In this document: positions 24,125 to 33,655 of the stretch, in pieces
Layout of the letters: every line of letters starts with the position of its first letter
Position numbering within the stretch: the stretch's first letter is position 1
Source of the DNA: Haloarcula rara
GTDB taxonomy: Archaea; Halobacteriota; Halobacteria; Halobacteriales; Haloarculaceae
Assembly: GCF_029338235.1 (NCBI RefSeq)
Contig: NZ_CP119785.1
Location: 1,860,001 to 1,924,000 of the forward strand
Direction: 5' to 3'
Length of the DNA stretch: 64,000 bases
The notes under the pieces: generated by a model
The model's input: the letters and a program-made list of their open reading frames with translations, nothing else
Databases searched by the model: none
Told to the model about the DNA's origin: nothing
Made by a program: the position numbers and the translations under genes

Positions 24125-25300
24125 TCAGGCCGGACGGAGCCGCACGACGGGCGCGTCGGGGGAGTCGACAATCACCAGCAGGTGGCCGCTGTCGGGTTCG
24201 ACGACGACGTCGCGTATCCGCCAGTCCCGCCCCTCGAGCAGTCCCGGTGCTTCCTCGACTGCCTGGCCGTCGACGGTGAACCGGGCGAGATACTGCGAGG
24301 CGAGCCCGCCGACGAGCAGGTCGCCCTGCCAGTCGGGGAAGGCGTCGCCGGTGTAGAACGTCGCGCCGCTGGGCGGGAACCCGCCCGAGCCACACGGCCA
24401 CGAGTACACCGGGCCCACGACGTCCTCGCGGTCCTCGTGGCTGACGCCGATGGGCTCGCCCTCGCCGTAGGTACAGCCCTCGTCGGCGACCGGCCAGCCG
24501 TAGTTCGCGCCCGCTTCGAGGATATTTATTTCGTCGCCGTCCTGCTCGCCGAACTCGGCCTGCCAGATAGCGCCCGTCTCGGGGTGGACCGTCATCCCCT
24601 GGGCGTTGCGGTGGCCGTAGCTGAAGATAGCGTCGACCACGTCCGGGTCGTCGACGAAGGGGTTGGAGTCGGGCACCTCGCCCGTTCGCGTCAGTCTGAG
24701 CGTGGTCCCGAGCTCGTTGGTCGTGTCCTGGGCGACGTGGTCCGGGCCGAAGTCCTTGAACTGTCTGTCACCGACGGTCACGTACACCAGCCCGTCGGGC
24801 CCGAACACCACGCGGGAGCCAAAGTGCGCGTCGGAGTCGACAAACGGCTCGGCGACGTGGAGCTGTTCGAACGTCTCGAATCGGGCCTGCCCGACGTTCA
24901 GCCGACCCCGACCCAGATGGGTGGCTGACTCGCCGCTGTCGTTGGCCCCGGAGTAGGTCAGGTACACCCAGGGCTCGTCCGGGTACTCGGGGTGGAGCGT
25001 CGAATCGAGCATCCCGCCCTGGCCCGACACGTAGACATCGGGGGCCCCGTCGACGGCCGTGACCGTGCCCGAGTCCCGCTCGACCAGCGACACGCGGCCG
25101 ACCCGCTCGGTGACCAGGAGCTGTGACGAGTCGGAAAGCGGCGTGATACTCCACGGTGATTCCAGCCCCTCGGCGACGGTTTCGACTTCGACGTCGCCGT
25201 CAGCAGTGTCAGTCTGTCGGCCGCTGTCGCCGAAACTACACCCCGCGAGTGCCCCGGCGAGTGTCAGCCCGCCAGTGGCGAGGAACGCACGTCTGTCCAT
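24125..25300 (-). CDS. PQQ-dependent sugar (aldose/sorbosone-type) dehydrogenase, lipoprotein
   Basis: The 391-residue protein has an N-terminal twin-Arg-like signal (MDRRAFLATGGLTLAG) with lipobox Cys21. A six-bladed propeller of the glucose/sorbosone dehydrogenase family (PF07995) follows, with LESPWSI, GGMLDSTLHPEY, YVTVGDRQ, SYGHRNAQGM and WQAEFGEQDGDEINI. The family oxidises aldoses outside the cell using PQQ. The start is the ATG giving the signal. It converges on the nuclease-like gene with a 42-base gap. Confidence 0.88.
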   Translation of the reverse strand: MDRRAFLATGGLTLAGALAGCSFGDSGRQTDTADGDVEVETVAEGLESPWSITPLSDSSQLLVTERVGRVSLVERDSGTVTAVDGAPDVYVSGQGGMLDSTLHPEYPDEPWVYLTYSGANDSGESATHLGRGRLNVGQARFETFEQLHVAEPFVDSDAHFGSRVVFGPDGLVYVTVGDRQFKDFGPDHVAQDTTNELGTTLRLTRTGEVPDSNPFVDDPDVVDAIFSYGHRNAQGMTVHPETGAIWQAEFGEQDGDEINILEAGANYGWPVADEGCTYGEGEPIGVSHEDREDVVGPVYSWPCGSGGFPPSGATFYTGDAFPDWQGDLLVGGLASQYLARFTVDGQAVEEAPGLLEGRDWRIRDVVVEPDSGHLLVIVDSPDAPVVRLRPA

Positions 25301-25414
25301 CGTATCTACCTATGTGGCTTCGATGTTGTTAACGTCGTTCACACTGGCCCGGTGGGGCTGCACGACGACGGCGACCGGTGGGACCCGTCGCTGCGGGCGG
25401 GCCAGCCGCGCGGG

Positions 25415-26413
25415 TCACTCCTCGGCCACCGGCCACTTGCGGGCGTCGGCGTCGAGGAGCCCGCGCAACTGCTTGCGCCGGGCAGACACGTCGCCCACTG
25501 ACCGGCGGAACTGTCCGTCCTCGACAGTCGGGACACCGGCCTCGCGAAGGGTCGACAGGTCGGGCACGTCGGGTGCCGTGTCGGCGCTGTGGCCGAACGA
25601 CGACCCGACCGTGTCGAGATAGGTCCCGACACTCCGGTGTGCACTCTGGACGACCGCGGCCGCGGGTCGGTGTGGGGCCGGGGTTCCGAACTGCAGGATG
25701 GTCAGCGCGTCGTCAAGCACCGCGATACTGCGGACCGTCGCGAACGTTGGGTCGTCGGTGTAGAAGTAGTGGAGTATCGGGTAGGCCTGGTGGTTCGTCG
25801 TGAGTTCGTTGATGTCCGACGTTATCGAGGAAAGCGGCAGTTCGAGCGCCGAGTAGTTCTCACCGTCCCACGCCGTCCGAACGATAGCCTCGCCGTGCTG
25901 TCCGAGACTGCTGACGGAACTGGCCAGCGCGCGCTTCTGCGTGACGGCGTCGAGCACCGAGATGACGTAGCTGACGATGAGCGTGATAAACAGCATCCCG
26001 CTGGCGGTCGTGAGAACGGTCAGCATCTGTGGGAGGCCGTCCCGGGGGGCGAAATCACCGTTCCCCAGAGTGAAAAGCGAGTAGCCGACGAAGTAGAGCC
26101 GCTCGGTCCACGATATCGGGCCCGGGCCGAGCGTGTCGGTGATAGCGTCCTCGACGCCGGCGAAGACGAGCGTCCACCCGGCCCACAGCAAGCCGAGCCA
26201 GAGCGTGATGGAAAGCAGGAGGACGACCGGGCCAGCGACCGTCAGCAGGTGCCGACGGCGATGGCCGACCAGGCGGACGCCGTGCCAGGTCCACCGCATC
26301 GCTCTGGCCGTCAGCGGCCCCGCGCCTCCCTCGACCCAGAGCGTCGTCCAGAGGAGGTCGGCAATCGCGAGACAGAGCAGGGACAGGCCGGCGAGGAGAG
26401 GCAGAAGGGTCAC
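25415..26413 (-). CDS. potassium-channel-type ion channel protein
   Basis: The 332-residue protein has hydrophobic helices at about residues 2-20, 50-72 and 110-140. A pore loop YSLFTLGNGDFAP (about 93-105) resembles the K+ selectivity filter TVGYGD. The C-terminal 190 residues are soluble and helical, without an RCK Rossmann motif. Ion selectivity is inferred. The start is uncertain: GTG 26413 begins the first helix directly. The minus strand has a CATATATG TATA-like element at 26648-26656, which would imply a leader of about 210 bases. Confidence 0.75.
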   Translation of the reverse strand: MTLLPLLAGLSLLCLAIADLLWTTLWVEGGAGPLTARAMRWTWHGVRLVGHRRRHLLTVAGPVVLLLSITLWLGLLWAGWTLVFAGVEDAITDTLGPGPISWTERLYFVGYSLFTLGNGDFAPRDGLPQMLTVLTTASGMLFITLIVSYVISVLDAVTQKRALASSVSSLGQHGEAIVRTAWDGENYSALELPLSSITSDINELTTNHQAYPILHYFYTDDPTFATVRSIAVLDDALTILQFGTPAPHRPAAAVVQSAHRSVGTYLDTVGSSFGHSADTAPDVPDLSTLREAGVPTVEDGQFRRSVGDVSARRKQLRGLLDADARKWPVAEE

Positions 26414-26860
26414 CGGTGGCCCCCGCGTCCCGGTCGATACGGGTCGCGGCCGTCCCGACGCGACCGGTCGCCGGCGACGCTGGACCGCGAGACGGACCCG
26501 CCGGTACGCGGCGTGGCGCTCTGGGCACTCTGTCGACCGGCCGTCGGGTCCCTGCGGGTGCGAGTCGGTTGTGGACGCGACCCCCGGCGGTGGGGTGCTC
26601 GGCCGAGTCGTGGGGGCGGAACCACACCGAGATATTGTCCTACACTGACATATATGCCGTGGGATGCACACGCAGTTTCGTCGCCAGGCACGCTGTCGGA
26701 CCGACTCTGGCAGCGCTGTCCCGGCGGCGACCAGTGCCATTTGATATAGCGAAAAGGAGTTTACCACCACTCTCGCCCGAAACACAGATTCGACGGCGAA
26801 CAGCGCTTTCTGCTATCCAGACGGCGAAATGCTTCAGTGTGTGGGACAGATAGTCTCAGT
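26414..26860. other. gap between channel and hydrolase genes
   Basis: About 450 bases with GC-rich, Arg-rich frames on all strands and no convincing gene. A possible 31-codon plus-strand ORF (26654-26749) starts MPWDAHAVSSPG right after a TATA-like CATATATG; it is too short to judge. The region probably holds the divergent promoters. Confidence 0.4.
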
Positions 26861-27703
26861 ATGGTAACAGACGGCACTGTCACGATTGACGGGCCCCGAA
26901 TCCACTATCGCGAGGCCGGTGACGGGTCGCCTGTCGTCTTGCTCCACGGCGGTATCATCGACGCCGCGAGCGTCTCCTGGCCGCCGGTCATCGACCGGCT
27001 CGCGCCCGACCACCACGTTGTCGCGCCGGACCTGCTTGGCTACGGCGAGAGCGACCTGCCGCCGGGTCCGTACTCGATACCGCGCCACGCGGGCGTCGTC
27101 GCTGACGTGCTCGAGGAACTCGGCCTGGGGCCAGTGACGCTCGTCGGGCTCTCTATGGGCGGCGGCGTGGCGATACAGGTCGCCCTCGACCGGCCCGACC
27201 TGGTCGACCGGTTGATTCCCATCGACCCCTACGGACTGGGGCGGGAGCTCCCGAACGGGCTCCTATCGTACCTTCTCGCCCGTGTCCAGGTGTTCAACAA
27301 ACTGGCCATCGCCGCCTTCCGGCGGAGTCGCCGACTCACGAGTGCGAGTCTGGACGGTATCGTCCACGATCTCGACAGCCTGCCTCCGGCGGCCGTCGAC
27401 GCGGTCTACCGGGAGGTACAGCGGCCCACGGCCGGGGCGGCGTTCCGGCGGTTCCGGGACGCAGAGGTCACCCGCGAGGGCTACCGGACGACCTTCACCG
27501 ACAGATTCAGCGAGCTCTCGATGCCGACGCAGTTCATCCACGGCGCCCACGACGAGCTGTTTCCGGTGGTGTGGGCCCGGCGGGCCGCCGACCGGGTTCC
27601 CGAGGCCGAGCTGACGGTGCTGGAGGACTGCGCCCACTGGGCGCCCCGGGAGAACCCCGACGCCGTGGCTTCGCTGGTCAGGTCGGAGCTTTCGGAGGTC
27701 TGA
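26861..27703 (+). CDS. alpha/beta-fold hydrolase
   Basis: The 280-residue protein has oxyanion HGG (29-31), the nucleophile elbow GLSMGG (Ser98), the acid in HGAHDELFP and the final catalytic His in CAHWAPRE. This is a complete triad of the epoxide-hydrolase/esterase type. A cap region of about 80 residues (135-215) is rich in Arg and would set specificity. Substrate unknown. ATG 26861 chosen; an in-frame GTG 24 bases upstream is less likely. Confidence 0.87.
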   Translation: MVTDGTVTIDGPRIHYREAGDGSPVVLLHGGIIDAASVSWPPVIDRLAPDHHVVAPDLLGYGESDLPPGPYSIPRHAGVVADVLEELGLGPVTLVGLSMGGGVAIQVALDRPDLVDRLIPIDPYGLGRELPNGLLSYLLARVQVFNKLAIAAFRRSRRLTSASLDGIVHDLDSLPPAAVDAVYREVQRPTAGAAFRRFRDAEVTREGYRTTFTDRFSELSMPTQFIHGAHDELFPVVWARRAADRVPEAELTVLEDCAHWAPRENPDAVASLVRSELSEV

Positions 27704-27844
27704 GACGCTTTCGGGACCACTGAGGCGTTCCATAGCCGCTTCCCGGCTATCGTGTGATAAACCACATTACGCAATATCGAATCGGTCTGGTCGGCGACTG
27801 GCCGGCCCACGCGGAATTCGAAACTGTGGCTGCTCGCTCGCCGT

Positions 27845-28813
27845 ATGGCCGCCGCGCCAGTGTTTTCCGCCCGACAGCCGAAGGTCGCGCATATGCAATC
27901 GGTCCCGCCCCACTGTACGGTCGAGACGGCGCTCCCCGCGGCGGTCGCGGACTACTTCGCTCCCGAGATGGGGACGCTCGACGCGTACCTCGACCTGGTG
28001 CCGGGGACGCTCGAGGCGACGGCTGGCGACACGACGCTCGGCCCGGTCCACGCCCTCCCGTGGGTGTACGTCGCCGACCTGACCGGCTGGCGCGGGCTTG
28101 CACTGGCGCGGCTGCTCGCCGATGCACGCGAGTGCCCCTGTTACCGACTGTCGCCGCTCGCCCGGGACAGCGTCGACACGCTCTGGCAGGTCCTGGACCG
28201 GAGCGGCGAGGGGCCGGTCGTGCTCCACGTCGAACTACGGGGCGACACCGGCCCGGTGCCGGGGACGCTCCGGGAGGCGCTGTGGCGGGGATACGACCAG
28301 CCCGCCGAGGGTGACGAGGCCGCCGGTGACCCGGCGAACCTGCACGTCGTCTTCACCGACACCCGGCCCTCGAAGCGGCTCACGTCGCCGCTGCCGGACG
28401 CGACGGCGCCGGTCAGCGGGGCCACGCTCTCGTATGCGCCCCGGGAGAGCATGACCCCCGAACACCCCGACGGGACGACGACGCTCGCCGCTCCGCCCGC
28501 GCTCTCCGAGCGGACCGACCGTCTCGAAGGGCTCCTCTCGGCCGCGCTCGACGGCGTCGGGACCGACGGGGAGCGGTCGGCCTTCGTCGACAGCGCGGTC
28601 GAGGCGCTGGTCATCACCCACTCGACCATCGGCAAGCAGGACCTCTTGTTCGACGTCTCGCCACGCATTGCGCTGAAACACGGCCACCGACTGGGGGGCC
28701 TCGGCGTCGACGGGGCGCTCTCGGCGCTGCGAGAGGATCTGCTCGCACAGGTCCCCCAGAGCCCGACGACCGGGGAGCTGCGCCGGACGCTGGCGTCGCT
28801 GCTCGACACCTAG
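27845..28813 (+). CDS. haloarchaeal protein of unknown function
   Basis: The reading frame gives 322 residues from ATG 27845 or 306 from ATG 27893 (MQSVPPHC). A weak TATA-like GTTTTCC lies about 28 bases before 27893, so the later start may be right. The protein is soluble, with no membrane helix or lipobox. It has segments such as LPWVYVADLTGWRGLALARL and an acidic middle (about 150-175). No domain recognised. Its stop overlaps that of the convergent M48 gene by three to four bases. Confidence 0.65.
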   Translation: MAAAPVFSARQPKVAHMQSVPPHCTVETALPAAVADYFAPEMGTLDAYLDLVPGTLEATAGDTTLGPVHALPWVYVADLTGWRGLALARLLADARECPCYRLSPLARDSVDTLWQVLDRSGEGPVVLHVELRGDTGPVPGTLREALWRGYDQPAEGDEAAGDPANLHVVFTDTRPSKRLTSPLPDATAPVSGATLSYAPRESMTPEHPDGTTTLAAPPALSERTDRLEGLLSAALDGVGTDGERSAFVDSAVEALVITHSTIGKQDLLFDVSPRIALKHGHRLGGLGVDGALSALREDLLAQVPQSPTTGELRRTLASLLDT

Positions 28814-29729
28814 ACGCGCTGTCGCGCCCGCTCTCTGAGCCGCTCGATACGAGCGTCCATCGGCGGGTGCGTCGACAGCAGCCGCGAGAGCGGATTCTCC
28901 TCGGTCCCGTGGACGTACAGCGGCGTCAGCGGGCCCAGGTCCGGCGTCGAGGCGCGTTCTATCTTCCCCAGCGCCCGCGCCAGCGCCAGGGGGTTGCCCG
29001 TCACCGTCGCGGCCCGGTCGTCCGCGGCCCACTCGCGCCGTCTGGAGTACGACAGGACGAGCAGTGTCACCGCAAAGCCCACCAGCGCGATGGCGCCCAG
29101 CGCGCCGCGGTGGGTCCGCCCGAGCCACGACTGGGACCACGACTCCGGGTCGCCACGGAGCAGGGCGACCCCCGCGCGATGCCGCCGGTGAGCACGACGA
29201 CCGGGAAGAGCAGGATGCCGACGACCCCGACGACGCTCTGGGTGAGGCTGTACCCCAGCGTCTGGACCAGGGCGTCACGGCGCTCGAAGTGCGCGAGTTC
29301 GTGGGCCAGCAGCGTCTCCAGTTCGTCGAGCGACAGCAGGGCAAAGAGCCGCCGGTCGACGACGATGGCCCCGCCGGGTCCGCCGACGGCGAAGGCGTTG
29401 GGCACCGGCAGGCGCGCCACCAGCAGCGACGGCTCGCCGGCCCGCATCCGGTCGGTCAGCCGGTCGTATCGCCGGTACAGCGCCGGCGCCCGCGAGCGTG
29501 GCAACACCACCGCGTCGAGGGACCGCTTGAGCCGTGCCGTTCCGGTCCAGTAGCTCAGGACGCCAAAGAGCACCGCCGTGCCCAGCACGATGGCGACGAC
29601 GACCGCCGGTGACGGCCGCTGGGCCCACAGCAGGCTGAGCAGCCGGTAGCCGACCACGCCGGCGAGGAGATAGGTGACGAGCGTCCCCAGTCCCACCAGC
29701 CCCAGCACGAGCCGTCGCCCGAGAGCCAT
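28810..29729 (-). pseudogene. M48-family membrane metalloprotease (HtpX-like), frameshifted at a G run
   Basis: From ATG 29729 the protein begins with two transmembrane helices and shows LLAHELAHFERRD (zinc HExxH, about residues 140-150) and a third helix. The frame breaks at a run of five G/C (29169-29173) and resumes in another frame with a further helix, RREWAADDRA (third ligand region) and THPPMDARIERLR. Adding one base restores 306 residues. M48 proteases degrade membrane proteins. Because the halves fit perfectly, a sequencing deletion is as likely as a real mutation. Confidence 0.75.
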
Positions 29730-29811
29730 GCTGACCGCTACGTGTGGACCGGAAAAATCGCTTGGGTCGGTTGGGATGGTCGCATTTGATTGCGCAGCGA
29801 TTGATACCGAG

Positions 29812-30026
29812 AGCCAGAAAGCCCCCAGTCCCGCCCATGCCGGCTGAGCAACCGGCTCCGGGTGGGACTGAAAGGGGCGGCTGGCTGAGCGACGGCGGAC
29901 GACGCAAGCACCGCAACGCAGTGAGGAGCACAGCGAGTTCGTCCGCAAATCGAAGATTTTCGGGATGACGAGAGAGCGGTGCTCTCTCGAACCACCCCGA
30001 GTTCAGCCAGTCGGGGCTTTCTGGCT
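29812..30026. repeat. inverted-repeat-bounded non-coding element, copy 1
   Basis: A 14-bp perfect inverted repeat (AGCCAGAAAGCCCC at 29812-29825, its complement at 30013-30026) encloses about 190 bases. The interior has a hairpin (CAGTCCCGCCC with GGGTGGGACTG), the string GGGACTGAAAGGGGC, and CGCAGTGAGGAGCACAGCGA. The same parts in the same order make up the element at 55.7-56.05 kb. No gene, no transposase. It occupies the gap between the M48 gene and the next small gene. The remaining 30027-30155 shows nothing. Confidence 0.7.
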
Positions 30027-30155
30027 GTTCACACTCTGAAGCTGTACCAAAACACAGTCGTCAGCACGCAATGACCGTAGACTTGTGGCTCGACGTTCGT
30101 GCCGATATTCGTCACTCCCGGATAGCAGTAACTGTCGGTCTATACAGCAGCAGTA

Positions 30156-30346
30156 TTAGCTCTCTTCGTCGTCGAATTGTTTCGCCAGCTCGATGACGTT
30201 GCCCTCCAGTCGTAGGTCGAGCCGCGGGTCTGGAACTCCCAGGCACCGCGGACGTCGACCGCCGCTTCGATGGCCGGTTCGACGATGGCGGCCTCGAACT
30301 GGTCGGGACTCGTGATAGTGATTGCCGATTTGTCGTCGTCGTTCAT
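30156..30346 (-). pseudogene. small acidic haloarchaeal protein, frameshifted
   Basis: From ATG 30346 (MNDDDKSAITITSPDQFEAA) about 43 codons read well to WEFQTRGS. The frame then breaks near 30218-30222 and resumes as DLRLEGNVIELAKQFDDEES before TAA. One inserted base gives 63 residues that look like an intact acidic domain. Function unknown. This is one of seven similar single-base breaks in the window. Confidence 0.6.
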
Positions 30347-30410
30347 ACCCGGAGGTCTGCCGGTAAGCATGATATATCATGCAAAATTCCTAGGTTGGTC
30401 AACCATGCCA

Positions 30411-30421
30411 CCTATATTTAC
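30411..30421 (+). promoter_or_regulatory. TATA box of the HTH-10 regulator gene
   Basis: CCTATATTTA is centred about 30 bases before ATG 30446 in an AT-rich stretch, and predicts a leaderless mRNA. Confidence 0.6.
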
Positions 30422-30445
30422 CCGTAACAGGCAAAGCAATACGAA

Positions 30446-31129
30446 ATGAGCGTTATCGCGCATCTGCGTGTCCCCGCTGACGCATTTGAACTGGGACAGA
30501 TTCTAGATGTATCCGGTGGACGGAGCATCGTCCTCGAGAATCTGGTCCCGCTCGGGGAACAGGCTGTGCCCTTCTTCACTATCCACGGCACCGAGGAGAG
30601 CAGGGCGTTCAGGGAGGCGGTACAGCGCCACCCCACCGTGCAAGACATCCAGAAGGTGAGTTCGTACGAGGACCGGACGCTGTTCGCGCTCGACTGGGAC
30701 GTCTCCCAGGACCGCCTGTTTACCGGCATCGAAGAGATGCGGGCCCATCTGCTCGGCGCCACCGGCGGCCCGGACACGTGGGAGTTCGAGCTCCGATTTC
30801 ACTCTCACGGGGCCCTGAGCGATTTCAAGGAGTACTGTTCTGAGGCGGGTATCTCGCTGGAAGTCGGTCGCATCTACAACCCGACCCGACCCGAGAGCGG
30901 GCCGTTCTACGGGCTGACACAGCGCCAGCGGGACACGCTGGTTCGGGCGGTGCGGGGCGGCTACTACTCGCTGCCCCGGCAGATATCCACGCAGGACCTG
31001 GCCGACGAGTTCGACATCTCCGACCAGGCGGTGACCGAGCGCCTGCGGCGCGCTATCGTGTCGCTCGTGGACAATTCACTGGTCGCAGCGATCGAGGAAC
31101 AAGAGGAGTTCGGCTCCCCCGAAACGTGA
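30446..31129 (+). CDS. HTH-10 (bacterioopsin-activator-like) transcription regulator
   Basis: The 227-residue protein has the COG3413 layout. The N-terminal sensor-like alpha/beta domain (MSVIAHLRVPADAFELGQIL) is followed by a C-terminal helix-turn-helix (about residues 160-220): GLTQRQRDTLVRAVRGGYYSLP, ISTQDLADEFDISDQAVTERLRR. Bat-like regulators respond to redox, light or metabolic cues in haloarchaea; the ligand here is unknown. It is monocistronic with a strong TATA box. Confidence 0.87.
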   Translation: MSVIAHLRVPADAFELGQILDVSGGRSIVLENLVPLGEQAVPFFTIHGTEESRAFREAVQRHPTVQDIQKVSSYEDRTLFALDWDVSQDRLFTGIEEMRAHLLGATGGPDTWEFELRFHSHGALSDFKEYCSEAGISLEVGRIYNPTRPESGPFYGLTQRQRDTLVRAVRGGYYSLPRQISTQDLADEFDISDQAVTERLRRAIVSLVDNSLVAAIEEQEEFGSPET

Positions 31130-31163
31130 CCCGTCTGGCCCCCGTTCTCGCGCAGTTCGTCCG

Positions 31164-31505
31164 CTAGACCCAGTCTTCGGGCAGCTCGTCCTGGTGGTTG
31201 GCGATGAGTTCGACGACTGGCGCGATGTCCTCCCAGTCCGGGCCCGTCGCTATCTGCCCGGTGTTCCGGTCCCACTCGATGTAGCCCATGCTCTCGAGTT
31301 TCGGGAGGTGTTTGTGGAACAGTTCCGTTTCGAGCACGTCGGGTTCCTCCGGCGGTTCGATGATATCCAGTGGGTCCCTGTCGTCGTCGTCCTGGGGATT
31401 CTCTATGAGAAGCGCCAGCAGCAACTCCCGCCGGTAGCGGTCCGACAGCGCTTCGAGAGCGTGACCCAACTTCGTATCCGTCTCTGATTTTGACACGGTC
31501 GACAC
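31164..31505 (-). CDS. DUF7344-type winged-helix regulator
   Basis: The 113-residue protein contains ALEALSDRYRRELLLALL (helix pair), a variable acidic loop, then LFHKHLPKLESMGYIEWDR, the wing region of haloarchaeal winged-helix proteins related to ArsR (DUF7344). A GTG start at 31505 is supported by CCTTTAGG about 30 bases upstream. It converges with the HTH-10 gene. Probably a small DNA-binding repressor. Confidence 0.72.
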   Translation of the reverse strand: MSTVSKSETDTKLGHALEALSDRYRRELLLALLIENPQDDDDRDPLDIIEPPEEPDVLETELFHKHLPKLESMGYIEWDRNTGQIATGPDWEDIAPVVELIANHQDELPEDWV

Positions 31506-31799
31506 GAGACAACTTCACCTGTAACCTGCCTAAAGGCATCCTATGGCACACCATGCTGGTCCTGAGAAACTGGTGACAATATCGAACGCAAATGCCTGGA
31601 CCGGCAGCTATCGGCGGTGACACTGCCGATATCTGCCACCGAGTTCGGACCGCGGCTCTGCTGTCGGGGTCGAGGTGGCTGTCTGTGCCGACTGGCGCCC
31701 GTGAACGCAATTTTATATCGCGAAATGCAATTTATGGCGCTCGATATCCTCCCCACAGCGAAGACCATCGAATCCACCGTCAGGAAGCTACTGCGGCCC
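31506..31799. other. gap between regulator and uvrC
   Basis: About 290 bases. An AT-rich AATTTTATATCG element (about 31711-31722) lies 20 bases before ATG 31734, which opens a plus-strand frame MALDILPTAKTIESTVRKLL. That frame runs antisense into uvrC and loses protein character. It may be the truncated start of a lost gene. Nothing else is seen. Confidence 0.35.
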
Positions 31800-33532
31800 T
31801 CAGAGCCGTGTCTGAATCGTCTCCGCTGTGGCCGCGCCGACGCCGTCGACTGCAGTCAGTTCCCCGCGGTCGGCCGCACGGATGCGCTCGACGCTGCCGA
31901 ACCGACGGAGCAGGGCCTTGCGTGTCTCCGGGCCGATTCCGGGGAGGTCGTCCAGTGGCGTCGAGACCTCGTCGCGAAGCGTCTGGTGGTACTGAACGGC
32001 GAAGCGGTGGGCCTCGTCGCGCACGCGCTGGAGGAGATGGAGGTGCGGGGCGTCGTCGTCCCAGTCGTGCACCCGTTCCGGTGTAATCACGAGTTCCTCA
32101 TCTTTCGCGAGCGCAACGCATGGCACGTCCCAGCCGGTCTCGGCCAGCGCGTCCCGGGCGGCCCCGAGCTGGCCGTCGCCGCCGTCGATGAGCAACAGGT
32201 CCGGGTCTGGGCGATCGTCCCGCCCCTCGAGTGCGCGTTCGGCCCGCCATCGGACGAGCTCGCGCATGTTGGCGTAGTCGTCGTTGCGCTCGGTGAGCTT
32301 CTTGCGCCGGTAGCCGCTCGTGTCCGGGTCACCATCGACGGCGAGGACGTTCGAGCCGACGACGCTTTTCCCCTGGGCGTGGCTCACGTCGAACCCCTCG
32401 ATGCGTTCCGGTCGAGGGATGCCCAGCGCGTCGGCCAGCGCGCCGACGCCGTCCGTCCGCCCGCCGCGTTGCTGGGCGTTCTTCAGCGCCAGGTCGACCA
32501 GCGTCGCCTCCCGGCCGGCGCCGGGCACTCGCAGCGTGACACCCTCCGCGTCGAGCCACCGCTCTATCTCCGGGTCGGTGGGGTCCTCGGAACAGAGAAT
32601 CCTGCTCGGGAGCTGACGCTCGGCGTAGTACTGCGGGATGAAGGCCCGATAGACGCCGGCGGGCCCTCGCCGTCCGGGGCGTCGAGCGTGTACCGGTCGC
32701 GCTCGACAAGCTTCCCGCCCTCGGCGTGGAGCCGCGCGACGACGGCCCGGTCGCCCTCGATGACGGCCCCGAGCACGTCTGTCGTGGCCCCGCTCCCGGC
32801 GTCGCTGACGGCGGTGTCGCCCTCGCCGTGGAGCGCCTCGACGGCCCCCAGCTTGTCCCGCAGGTTCGCGGCCCGCTCGAACTCCTGGTCCGCCGAGGCC
32901 TGGGCCATCGCTCGACGGAGCGGGTCCGCGAGCACGCCGACCTCGCCCTCGAAGAAGCGCTTCGCGCTCTCGGCGTCGGCGGCGTACGCCGATTCCGTAA
33001 TCTCGCCCGTGCAGGGCGCGGTGCAGATTCCCATCTCGTAGTCGAGACAGGGCCGCTCGCGGTTCGAGTACTTGTGGTCCGAACAGCCACGCAACCCGTA
33101 GGTCTCCCGCAGGGCTTTCACGGCCGTCTCGACCCGCCCCTTGTCGGTGAACGGGCCGTACACCGTCGCGCCGTCGTCGGGGTCGCGGGTCACCTCGATG
33201 CGCGGGACGGCGTGGTCGGTCAGCTGGACCAGCGGGTAGGACTTGTCGTCTTTCAGCCGGACGTTGTAGGGCGGCCGGTGGCGTTTTATCAGATTGGCTT
33301 CGAGCAACAGCGCCTGCGTCTCCGTCTCCGTGACGGCGAAATCGAGCACCGCCGCCCGCTGGACCATCTTGGCGATGCGCCGGCTGCGGGGGTCGCTGTA
33401 GGAGCGGACCCGCTCGCGCAGCGAGACTGCTTTCCCGACGTAGAGGACCCGGCCGTCGTCGTCTTCGAACTGGTAGACGCCCGGCTCGTCAGGCAACTCG
33501 GTGGCCCGCCGGCGAACGCTCCCTCGGTCCAT
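31800..33532 (-). pseudogene. uvrC: excinuclease ABC subunit C, frameshifted near 32663
   Basis: The N-terminal frame from ATG 33532 has the GIY-YIG nuclease ([18 protein letters not shown]), the conserved [10 protein letters not shown] and [11 protein letters not shown], and the UVR helices ([14 protein letters not shown]). The frame shifts at a GGGCCC run (32661-32666). It continues with the RNase H-like half ([31 protein letters not shown]) and the C-terminal HhH ([18 protein letters not shown]). One base added gives 577 residues, normal for UvrC. The protein makes both incisions in nucleotide excision repair. Loss would be costly, so a sequence error is likely. Confidence 0.88.
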
Positions 33533-33655
33533 CGGGCGTCGGTAGGCGCTCGGCAGTGTTGAACGTCACGACATATACGGACCGTTGCCGTGATGTACCG
33601 GTATGAACCGACTCCAGGGGCGGGACAATCCGGAACTACGCTACGGGACCCCGTC

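Noticed and set aside
26416..26853. Plus-strand 145-codon frame between channel and hydrolase
   Set aside because: Arg/Pro-rich composition typical of wrong-frame reading in GC-rich DNA; no family and no promoter.
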